64,000 nt of DNA, from NCBI RefSeq assembly GCF_003013715.1, contig NC_072814.1:434001-498000 (forward strand), read 5' to 3'. Made by a program: the position numbers and the translations under genes. The notes under the pieces were generated by a model. The model had not been told where the DNA came from, made no database searches, and saw nothing but the letters and a program-made list of their open reading frames with translations. Positions 44,853 to 53,338 of the stretch are shown in pieces; position 1 is the stretch's first letter, and each line of letters begins with the position of its first letter. Origin of the DNA: Candidozyma auris (lineage: Eukaryota; Ascomycota; Pichiomycetes; Serinales; Metschnikowiaceae).

Positions 44853-47114
44853 ATGCCGGAGTCAGATATTCTCTCGGCCATTCAGGAGGGTCGCTTGTCT
44901 CTGGCCAAGGTAGACTTGGAAAGGCTTCTCAAACGGTTCCCGAACAAGTCGTACTATTGGGCGTTGAACTGCTACCTTCTCTATGCTCAAGGACGACTTT
45001 CTCAGGCCACTTCCCAGTGTAAAGAGCTAGCTCAAAAAGTTCCAAGCGACGTACATGCCTTGTCTGTGCTTTATGACGTATACGTGAAGTTGGGCTTGTC
45101 GAAAGAGGCAGGTCAATTGTACGAGAGAGCCATCAAGAAGTACCCAACAAGGGAATTGATCGAGGCTTACCTCGAGAAATCCTTGGATAACTTCGATTCC
45201 TCGGGAATGCAGAAAGCGTCGATGCAGTTGCTCAAGAATTTTAAGTCTACGAGAGAATATGCCTACAGAGCTGCCATCACTTGCTACTTCATGAGTACAC
45301 GAGGCACAGACAAAGAAAGAACCCTTTACCTTGGATTGGGCACTGGCATTGTTGAGAAAATGGCACCTCATGAAAATAACCAGGAAATTTTCGTTCACGC
45401 CAAGCTCTTGCATGTTCAAGAGAGATTCGCTGAAGTCGTAAATCTAATTGAGCCCTTACAACACAGAGACTTGGAGCTTTTGCTCTTGTATCGTGACAGC
45501 TTGGAAAAGTCCGAGAATTGGCAACAACTTTACGACGAATCTTATAAACTCTTGTTTGAGTTAAACTTTAATGACTTCAGCACATGGAAGCATCTTATTT
45601 ACTCCGCAACTAAGCTCGAGAAGTCTTACGAGGAGGTGTCAAAACTGATTTCTCTTGATAACCGAAATGCATACTTCGCTAAAATTTATTTAGCAACGGC
45701 ATATGGCTTAAATCAGCTTGAGACTCTTGAAAACTTTTACCTCAAATTTCAAGACAAGCCCTCATGCGCAGTTGACCTCCTCAACTTTCATTTACCGAGC
45801 CCTCTTCTAGACAAGATACACACAGACTACAAGGGCCTCATTGAAAAACCGGCATTCTCTTCTAAACAAGCGATTCACCTTGTCAATTGTATCAAAATCT
45901 TGTTGCCTTCTAAAAGGCTTCACTTGAATGAGATCGATCTTCTGATGTTCCCCAACCCTGAGCTTATTGATTTGCATCTCGTGAAAATGATTGAGTCTTT
46001 GAGAGCAGACTCTTCAAGTGACAATATCGTCAAGTATATTATCACACTCGAAGAATACAAAGTCAGAGATCCGGAGAATTTCAAGGTGAAAGTTTGGCTA
46101 CTCAACTTTTACACTGCCATTGGTGCCACACCACTGGCGATCAAGGTGTACAAAGATCTCAGAATCAAAATGATCCAGCAAGATACACTTCTGCATAAGC
46201 TTGATTTGTTGCCCTCTGTTGGTAACTTGAGTGAGCTTATCAATACTTACAGATTTTACATGACAGCAGATGGTGAAGTCCGTCCTTACGTTCGGAATGC
46301 TCTTCAAAAGAGCCTATACACCAAAGTAGAAGACTTTTTCAAATTTGGCGAGCGTCTTACACACTCGTTACTGAGACACTTGTTGACTTTGCGCATCCTC
46401 AAAACCTCGAGAATGCTTGGTAATGACTATTATAATTATTTTTACAGGCTAATGAGAGACAACAAGGCTTCTATTCTTAGTGATAACTTCGTGTTGCATG
46501 ACAACAGAGACTTTACGTCCGAATACAATCTTGGTGTCGAAATCCCGCAACTTGATCTTCTCGAATATGAGAGAAGAAAAGGAACGGAATATGTCAAGTT
46601 AAATTACCTTAAAGAGCTTCTTATAGCCGAGAAGGATCCAAACGAAATCGAAAAGTTGATCAAGCTCTTCAATAAGTGGATCAGCAGTCCAGAATACATC
46701 TCGCAATTGAGCAAATTTGAGGGGCATCTCGTTAAGCTATACTACAGCATCTTCAAGTTGGCCAAATTAAAAGAATTTAAGGATAAGGATCTGGTAACTA
46801 AATTCCTTTTGAAAAACTTGAACATGAACAAGATCGATGCCAACTTTCTTCAAAAAACTCAGCCAATCTCTGCTGAAAGGCAGCGTATTTTCTTGGATAC
46901 ATTCGAGCTCATCAAGGTCGTGCAACTTTTGATTAATGACAAGAGCATCACCGATGCTGCTGGAAAGATGCAAATAGATATGGTAAGTTTATTGAGCGTC
47001 AAGCCACAATTGCTGCCTGAGATCAAACTGAGCTTGAAACTCCAACATGAGTTTGTGAGCGATCAGTTCGATGCCATCAATGACGCTCTCAAGCTTTCAT
47101 CATTGAAACTCTAA
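44853..47114 (+). CDS. MDM20: NatB N-terminal acetyltransferase auxiliary subunit Mdm20
   Basis: Mdm20 (Naa25) is the non-catalytic subunit of the NatB complex, which with Nat3 acetylates N-termini beginning Met-Asp/Glu/Asn/Gln co-translationally; loss affects tropomyosin and actin cables. The 753-residue protein is a helical TPR-type superhelix: typical TPR wording is seen near the N-terminus (YYWALNCYLLYAQGRLSQA, ALSVLYDVYVKLGLSKEAGQLYERAIKKYP). The middle part with LFELNFNDFSTWKHLIYSA matches the family, and the length is close to S. cerevisiae Mdm20 (796). It ends 8 bases from the stop codon of the convergent LYR protein gene. Confidence 0.87.
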   Translation: MPESDILSAIQEGRLSLAKVDLERLLKRFPNKSYYWALNCYLLYAQGRLSQATSQCKELAQKVPSDVHALSVLYDVYVKLGLSKEAGQLYERAIKKYPTRELIEAYLEKSLDNFDSSGMQKASMQLLKNFKSTREYAYRAAITCYFMSTRGTDKERTLYLGLGTGIVEKMAPHENNQEIFVHAKLLHVQERFAEVVNLIEPLQHRDLELLLLYRDSLEKSENWQQLYDESYKLLFELNFNDFSTWKHLIYSATKLEKSYEEVSKLISLDNRNAYFAKIYLATAYGLNQLETLENFYLKFQDKPSCAVDLLNFHLPSPLLDKIHTDYKGLIEKPAFSSKQAIHLVNCIKILLPSKRLHLNEIDLLMFPNPELIDLHLVKMIESLRADSSSDNIVKYIITLEEYKVRDPENFKVKVWLLNFYTAIGATPLAIKVYKDLRIKMIQQDTLLHKLDLLPSVGNLSELINTYRFYMTADGEVRPYVRNALQKSLYTKVEDFFKFGERLTHSLLRHLLTLRILKTSRMLGNDYYNYFYRLMRDNKASILSDNFVLHDNRDFTSEYNLGVEIPQLDLLEYERRKGTEYVKLNYLKELLIAEKDPNEIEKLIKLFNKWISSPEYISQLSKFEGHLVKLYYSIFKLAKLKEFKDKDLVTKFLLKNLNMNKIDANFLQKTQPISAERQRIFLDTFELIKVVQLLINDKSITDAAGKMQIDMVSLLSVKPQLLPEIKLSLKLQHEFVSDQFDAINDALKLSSLKL

Positions 47115-47122
47115 TAAAAGAC

Positions 47123-47404
47123 TTAGAGATTTGCATTGAGACCCAAGAGCTTGCTCATTTCGTTGATACGATTGACGCCTGTCAGAAGAAGATACTTTCT
47201 ATGGGCCAAGTCAGTTTCATTCATGTTAAGATGAAACTCTTCTCTAGCGAACTTTGCGAGCTCTGCCTTCTCATGGTGCTTGTATATGATGCGCATTAGA
47301 CCTCTATAAGTGTGAAGAATTTTTTGACGTAGAAGAAACTCCTCTAAACTCATGAAGTTTTGCTTGGCGGGTTTCTTCACGCATCGGATTCCAGAGTTGA
47401 ACAT
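47123..47404 (-). CDS. LYR-motif protein, LYRM2-like
   Basis: A 93-residue protein of the complex1_LYR family. The segment SLEEFLLRQKILHTYRGLMRII ... FAREEFHLNMNETD aligns well with human LYRM2 (FVRRQQVLLLYRRIL ... WAREEFRRNKSATE, from memory), including the terminal TGVNRINEMSKLL. LYR proteins are small, basic mitochondrial matrix factors that bind acyl-ACP and serve complex I or Fe-S assembly. In this protein the name-giving LYR is TYR. It fits a genome that retains complex I. The mitochondrial location is inferred. Confidence 0.75.
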   Translation of the reverse strand: MFNSGIRCVKKPAKQNFMSLEEFLLRQKILHTYRGLMRIIYKHHEKAELAKFAREEFHLNMNETDLAHRKYLLLTGVNRINEMSKLLGLNANL

Positions 47405-47471
47405 AATATACTTTATAGGCTCGTATGATAACTCGATCTATATATGCAAGTGGTGTACGGGTCACACTAGA

Positions 47472-48650
47472 CTAGGCCTCCTTGACCAGACGGTCCGAAC
47501 ATAGAAGGTTAGGTAAGAGACCATTGATTCTCCATCTCCACCTGAGCTTTTGTTTGAGAACCTTGAGCCATTCAGGTTCGTATTCCCCTTCATGAGCAAT
47601 CTCATTCAAATGATGAAGCCTCTGCTTCAAGTCTAAGGAAAATTCTTTCGCAGAAGGGCTTGACGTAGAATCATACGTTTCTCTAATGCTGGAGAATATA
47701 TTGTGAAGTCTTCTTGAAGTCTCTGATCTCTCTTTTTCACTACAGGCAAGAGGCTGATCCTCGCAAAATTCTGCTAGGAACTGCTCGTAGATGTCGACAC
47801 AATCCCAACAGACGAATTCATTGCACATTTGTGACCCTGGTAGACGTCCCCTTGGAGCTGCTTCACAGCTACCAATGATTGAGCTTATTTCGTAAAGAGG
47901 GCGATCACATAGACTGCAATGTTTGAGTCGGTCTGTACCTGGAATTTTACCAAAGATGGCTTCCAAGTCTTCTTGAACAGGCATCGTATCTATCAGATCT
48001 CCAGAAACATTTCTCGTAGATGTTTCAACGGAATTTTCGGATCCCAAATCGCTGTGAAGACGTTTTTTGAACGTGTGCAATGATTTCTTTCTCTCGATCT
48101 GATCTTTTGAGCTGTAGGATGCCAAGTAGTCTTCGACCAAGACGATAAGATCTCCAGATTCCTCAAACGTCTCATCAATGTATTCGGATGTAATTGTCAT
48201 GTCTGTTATGTCGTAAGTGTAGTCATTTTCGTTTTCCTGAGCATTGTCGTTTCTGCTCGTGATGCAAGTGTCAAGACAAGATGGGTTTTGATTTTCTTGT
48301 TTTTGCTGCTTTGACGCCGTTGTGGGCGCCAGAGGACCAAGTAATCCTCTTTTTAGCTTTGATCTCGCTGGTGGTGGAGGTAGCGGTAGCGATGTCAACG
48401 TAGTATGATCTATAAGATCTAGTTTCGACGGGTGCAGAAGCAAGGGTTTTTTACGGGTAGAGTCGTTGGTTGTCAGAAGAGATAGCTCATGCACTTCAGG
48501 ACGAATGGACTGTGCTGTTGCCGGAGAAGCCGAATACTTCTCAAATAGATCGATCTCACCCACAGAGCCGACAATCACAGTATCTGTACTTACAGCTATT
48601 GGGACAGTACCTGACTCTGCCGGCGCTTTCCCTAGTAGCGTTAAGGACAT
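47472..48650 (-). CDS. uncharacterised protein with Cys-rich putative zinc-binding segment
   Basis: Not recognised. The ATG at 48650 gives 392 residues (MSLTLLGKAPAESG); a longer frame starts only with GTG. The N-terminal half is polar and probably disordered, with a Leu/Pro-rich stretch (LTSLPLPPPPARSKLKRGLLGPL). The conserved-looking part is C-terminal: HCSLCDRPLYE ... MCNEFVCWDCVDIYEQFLAEF, with two CxxC pairs (CSLC and CWDC) plus further Cys, suggesting one zinc site. A Trp/Arg-rich ending (LKQKLRWRWRINGLLP) follows. No domain name can be given. An MCB box (ACGCGT, 49088-49093) lies upstream. Confidence 0.7.
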   Translation of the reverse strand: MSLTLLGKAPAESGTVPIAVSTDTVIVGSVGEIDLFEKYSASPATAQSIRPEVHELSLLTTNDSTRKKPLLLHPSKLDLIDHTTLTSLPLPPPPARSKLKRGLLGPLAPTTASKQQKQENQNPSCLDTCITSRNDNAQENENDYTYDITDMTITSEYIDETFEESGDLIVLVEDYLASYSSKDQIERKKSLHTFKKRLHSDLGSENSVETSTRNVSGDLIDTMPVQEDLEAIFGKIPGTDRLKHCSLCDRPLYEISSIIGSCEAAPRGRLPGSQMCNEFVCWDCVDIYEQFLAEFCEDQPLACSEKERSETSRRLHNIFSSIRETYDSTSSPSAKEFSLDLKQRLHHLNEIAHEGEYEPEWLKVLKQKLRWRWRINGLLPNLLCSDRLVKEA

Positions 48651-49295
48651 CTTGTGGGAGTTTAGATGTGGACAAGTGACTTCAGCTATAAGTGCCGTAT
48701 TGTAACAAAAACAACAACTGGTAAGGGTAAGCAGACGAGGTTCGGCCACCTGGAACGAGTGAATAATTCAAATTTGTCGAGTTTGGGTTGTATAGCTATT
48801 GCAAAGGAACGAATCTTGTCCACATAAGCAGGTGTTTTGCCAAAAAAGGATACTAGTAAAGAACCTTTAGACGAGTGCTGAGCCCTGGTGCGAAATCAGA
48901 CCCTCGATGTAGCAGGACAAAAACACAGAGTAAGCGCGGTCCACCGTCTAAATACAAAATGTAGTGACATGTATGGCGAGAAAAATAAGCTACGTAATAT
49001 AGGTAGCCATTAAGTGCAAAGCTCAATAATTAATCTACTCCAAATTGTCAATATCATGTTTTGGTGAAAGGGATAAAACGGTCTGCGACGCGTCGGTAGC
49101 TCTTCTGATTTGTCTAGAAGAACGGGCAAAACCAATCTCTCTTCAGTGATGAGGCAATGCCCTTAAGTTTACGGCCACAGCGTACTCAACAAGTGGGGGT
49201 TCATCTAGAGCCTCTACAATTCAATTGTGTACGTCATAAGTATTATTATGCTGATCTCGTTGAAGATACTCTTCAAATGCATATGTTGATATGCT
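48651..49295. other. spacer upstream of the Cys-rich gene
   Basis: A 645-base region that is the presumed promoter of the Cys-rich gene and the 3' flank of AMN1. It contains one ACGCGT (49088-49093), the MCB consensus of G1/S factors. Nothing else stands out. Confidence 0.5.
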
Positions 49296-51047
49296 TTACG
49301 ATATGCTGATTGTGCGTCTTTCTCTGCCACTTCTGGCTAGAAGAAGGTCCGCGTGGGCCAAATCATCGTCCTTGCCGTTGGCCCACTCGCTGATATCCTG
49401 AACCACTCGTTCCAGAATCAACCTGTCCATGTGCTTCTCTTGTTCTTTCATGCGAACGAAGAGCTCCTCGCACGTCTCCACAAGCACATTAAGTCTTCTG
49501 GCTGCCTGACGTCTTTTGTAAGCGATAATGGGCTCGAAGTTTGTGATTCTGGTGTTGAAACGGATCTCGAGCACCGTGAGACGCTTCAACAAGTTATGGT
49601 GCAAGATGACGGGAATTGACTGGTCACTAATGTAAGGACAGTTGTTTAATGAGAGTCGTTCAAGGCGCTTGCCACACGATATAGTGAGCTGCCAAAGCGA
49701 CCGATCTGTGATGTAGCACCCGGCAACACCAACAGTAGTCAAATTAGGATTGTTCAAGGCAACAGCACACACGCTGTGGTCTGTGATGAGATGGCCTCTT
49801 CTTTTGCGTCCCAAGTTGAGGGCTTTTAATTTCTTGCACTTTTGACCTACCATGTAGACTCCATGGTCAGTAACATTTTCGCAAGCCCGTATGTCAAGTA
49901 TTTCTAGATTAGGACAAGTAGATGCTACTGCTGCCAATTTCGTATCTTCAAGTGCCTTAGAACCAGTGACAATCAATGTCTTCAAGGTAGGCAGCAAGAA
50001 GCTACGGGTAGGAGCGATCTTAGGGCACATGTACAATTCGAGCCACTCGAGCCTGCTCAAATCTATGTTTGCGGCAATGGAGTTGAAATGAGGTTGACGA
50101 AGAAACAACATTTTGCTGAGCACCAATGTCTTGGGGCTCATTCCGTCGTAGAATTGCTGAGACGACTTTGGCGCAATAAATTTGGCGAGGGTACGCTCTT
50201 CAGTGAAGAAGAGCCTTTCCCCTAGAATTTCCTTAGTGATGTGGTGGAAAAGCTTGTTGACAAGCAAGCATGTGTGAAGCACATTCAGCCTATTGGAAGG
50301 TTGTGGCTCTTGGAGTGTTGAGAAAGCGCCTTCCATGGCCAATTTTGCTGCCTCTTCGTTGCCGTGCACTAGCAAGGCGTGCTGAAAAGAAAGCGGTTTA
50401 CGACACACGGGGGTCTTTTCCCTTGGAATGATTGTATTTTGAGCATCGGCGTAAACGATAATTTTGTGGACTAGCTCAGGAATCTCGAATATCGATGGCT
50501 GCGAAATTGGCTCTAGTTGCGAAATCTGTATATCCACATCCATATCTTCAACACAGGTAGCGTTCCGAAGAGGAGTCAGGGCTGGAGCCAGTGAAAGTCT
50601 CTTCAATGGCAGCTCGAATGTGTCGAAGTAAGAAACGCTTGGGCGGAAAGGCGTAAGCGGGCTCCTTGTCGATGCAGTGGAGGTGGAGGAGTCGTCTAGC
50701 TCAGGTAGGGAGTCAGTGTCTGAATCCGAAACACCTGCGCTGAACTGGAACTCCAGGTCGCTGAGTTCAGAGACAGGGGTGGTAGTATCAGGCGTTGGCG
50801 AGGCCAAACGGAGCAAGCGGCTCGCTCTCCTTCTGGGAGGTGAATATCCCAGCGAAACCAGTCTGAACATGGGAGTCGCTAGAGGAGAAGGCAATACCCT
50901 CGACAGCTTTGCCCTTTTTAGGTTTCGAGCAGGCAGTGCCGGCAACGGTCTGTAACTCGAGAAGGTGCTGCACTGATTGTTTCTTGTAGGGGTCGATACA
51001 TTGCAGTTTGGAGGGCTCTGAGGGGAGGTGGGAGCAGCATGGGCCAT
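49296..51047 (-). CDS. AMN1: Amn1, F-box/LRR-type antagonist of mitotic exit
   Basis: Amn1 is a daughter-cell regulator that inhibits the mitotic exit network and, as an SCF-type adaptor, promotes Ace2 degradation and cell-clumping phenotypes in yeasts. The 583-residue protein (549 in S. cerevisiae) has a disordered Ser/Pro-rich N-terminus and a weak F-box-like helix region (FEIPELVHKIIVYAD ... LHTCLLVNKLFHHIT). Seven or so leucine-rich repeats of the AMN1/cysteine-containing type follow (CPNLEILDIRACENVTDHGV, CKKLKALNLGRKRRGHLITD, NPNLTTVGVAGCYITDRSL, KRLERLSLNNCPYISDQSI). The C-terminal tail is helical and basic. Confidence 0.88.
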   Translation of the reverse strand: MAHAAPTSPQSPPNCNVSTPTRNNQCSTFSSYRPLPALPARNLKRAKLSRVLPSPLATPMFRLVSLGYSPPRRRASRLLRLASPTPDTTTPVSELSDLEFQFSAGVSDSDTDSLPELDDSSTSTASTRSPLTPFRPSVSYFDTFELPLKRLSLAPALTPLRNATCVEDMDVDIQISQLEPISQPSIFEIPELVHKIIVYADAQNTIIPREKTPVCRKPLSFQHALLVHGNEEAAKLAMEGAFSTLQEPQPSNRLNVLHTCLLVNKLFHHITKEILGERLFFTEERTLAKFIAPKSSQQFYDGMSPKTLVLSKMLFLRQPHFNSIAANIDLSRLEWLELYMCPKIAPTRSFLLPTLKTLIVTGSKALEDTKLAAVASTCPNLEILDIRACENVTDHGVYMVGQKCKKLKALNLGRKRRGHLITDHSVCAVALNNPNLTTVGVAGCYITDRSLWQLTISCGKRLERLSLNNCPYISDQSIPVILHHNLLKRLTVLEIRFNTRITNFEPIIAYKRRQAARRLNVLVETCEELFVRMKEQEKHMDRLILERVVQDISEWANGKDDDLAHADLLLARSGRERRTISIS

Positions 51048-53338
51048 AATTCAAAGGAGTGTAGAAGTTGGAGGGGGCCCGCTCACAAAACAAGATGATT
51101 AATGCCAAAAAAAAAATTCAAAGAAGTGAAGTGAAGTAATGATGGTGGAGGGATTAAAAGGAATGTGCCCTAGAGGGGACAGCTAGTGTGGGTGACAGAG
51201 TCCTGGGGAAGGAGGATGATTGGACCCAGTTGCAAATGGCGAACACAAGAAAAAGAAGCAGGGGAAATCTTCCGAAGGAAACCAACAAACTTTATATATC
51301 AGGGGAGGATTTCAGGCACCCGAGCAGCAATGGAGCACAATCGCTGGCGACAAGCATGAGGATCTGTGGGAAGGGTGGTACCTTGGTCGAAAGCGGGAGG
51401 AACAGTTACCGGTTGCAGTGCGAGAGCCAGCCGCCTTAAGCGAAAGAAGGCCCGCGAGCTGGAACAAGCTGCCTGTCACAGAGCAGTCTGGGCGGCAGGA
51501 ACAAAATGAGAATGAAAATAAAATATTATAAAAAAAATTGTAAAATTAAAATCCATCTTTGGTCCATTGCTGGTTGAGACCGGTGTTCGACAGTGGACTC
51601 TTCTACATGGCACTAAGTGCACTGCGCAAGGTACACCCAACACTTCCACACGAACATTTACCCTTGCATGGACAGAGAAGACTATTTTTTCTTGATTGCT
51701 TCTGGGCCCTTGCAAGTCATGTCAGAGAAGTAATAGAGAGTCTGGGCAAGTTTTAGTTCAGAATGGTATAATGACATCACTAGTCATGGCTGCGAAAAAA
51801 ACGAAGCAGGCGGCTGTCCCTGTGTGGTGCGCAGTGAGAGAGAGGGTCGAGGGCTGGCTTTTGCAACCACTTAAGCAGTGCGCCGTCCATTCGTGGGAGA
51901 GCCGCGGCAGGATGCTTGTTTACCTCAAATAAAGAACAAAAAGTTACATAATTTTTATGTCTTGGCCGTCTGCAAAGACGTGTCATCTGGGGATGTTGGT
52001 GTTATCGTCTAGGTCTAAGCCACGAAGGTTACTTTGACGAGAGTCGACACTTGAAGGATGGCTGGCGGTTGCGAAAAAAATAAAAAAAGTGGTGAGGCAG
52101 CATAAAAAAAATAACGGTTCTCGACTGCGATATTTTTTTTAAGAGATGTCAGGTGGGTTCCGTTTGTGTCAGATTCGAGCGGGCCCAGCACATCTCGGCT
52201 CGGCTAATCTGAAACAATCAAGGACATTGGGAATTAGAGATATTCTCTTTTTATTTTTGTTTTATCCTCGAGGTGGCATATTTACACGAAAAGTAAAGAG
52301 TTTAATGGGGGATGAAGGCAAGTCAAATCCTCTCACGTAAGCATCACGCCAACTACAAGAACTCAGCTGTAAACCAAACGACCATCAAAACTTCCCAAAT
52401 TTCCACTGCTTCAAGAGCGGCTTTCAAATTGAATCAAGTGAACTCCTGGATGCGCAAGCTGCCAGTGCGAGCCAGCTGTTAAACTTAGGTTGCACTGCAG
52501 GGGCAGAGCAGTAGTAGCGTCCTAATCTAATCAAAAGAGGAAAATAAATGGTCACTTGATGAATATAGACGCGTCAAGAATTAAAAGAAAAAAAAAATTA
52601 CATTTGTCAAATTTTCTCACTCTCGTTTTGTCTTTGTCTACACTCACCCCTCTGGAGTGCACCCTGTCTATTATAGACAGCTGCCCGGCGTGCACCTCAC
52701 ACACATTTTGCAACCATTGTGTTGAGGAATTGCTTTGACCTCTTAGAGTTGCCATACCCTATAGATCCCACACGACACCTTTACAAATGGTTATCACGAT
52801 CAATATGTTATCGGACGAATCATCGCCAGGGGCCTTGAACAGCCACGTGACGAGAGTCATGATGTGATTCACTGTGCTGTGCTGCTGTCTTCTGTACCTG
52901 CCTGCGCCGGATCAATACCACCGAGATCTGGTAAGCTTGGAAAGGGCGTACAAATTCAGCCTTTACTATGCCAACAATCACCAAATATCTTGTTAGTCTT
53001 AGGCATTTGCTACTTTTGTCTCATTGAATTTTTTTTTTGTCTTCTTTTTCCTCAAGAAGAGATTTCGTTGACATGGTCCCTTGACCAGTTGCTTTTCAGA
53101 TTGCGCTCTGCTCTGTCTACTTTCACCGCGACAAAAGAAATAATGCGTTCTATCTCTAATGTAAGTGAAAAAAAAATGGCAGGGCTTGAATGCACGATCA
53201 CTGCCTTCTCGGATTAATTAAACCATCAACCAAAGCATTTTTCATTTTCCTTCTTTTTTATCACCCTCTCTTTCACCCTAGTGAATTTCATCTCTCATAA
53301 CATATTGACTATCACTCAGCTGAAGCCTTGCAAGGACG
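51048..53338. other. 2.3-kb divergent spacer AMN1 / ROD1
   Basis: A long gene-free region between divergent AMN1 and ROD1. It contains four copies of the recurrent GGYTGCRAA motif within about 930 bases, an ACGCGT (52569-52574), a CACGTG (52844-52849) and several short A or T runs. Frames up to about 117 codons have no protein-like character. Confidence 0.6.
51788..52715. promoter_or_regulatory. four copies of the recurrent motif between AMN1 and ROD1
   Basis: Copies at 51788-51796 (plus, CATGGCTGCGAAAAAAA), 51860-51868 (minus, AGTGGTTGCAAAAGCC), 52067-52075 (plus, GGCGGTTGCGAAAAAAA) and 52707-52715 (minus, AATGGTTGCAAAATGT). This is the densest cluster in the window. Confidence 0.5.
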
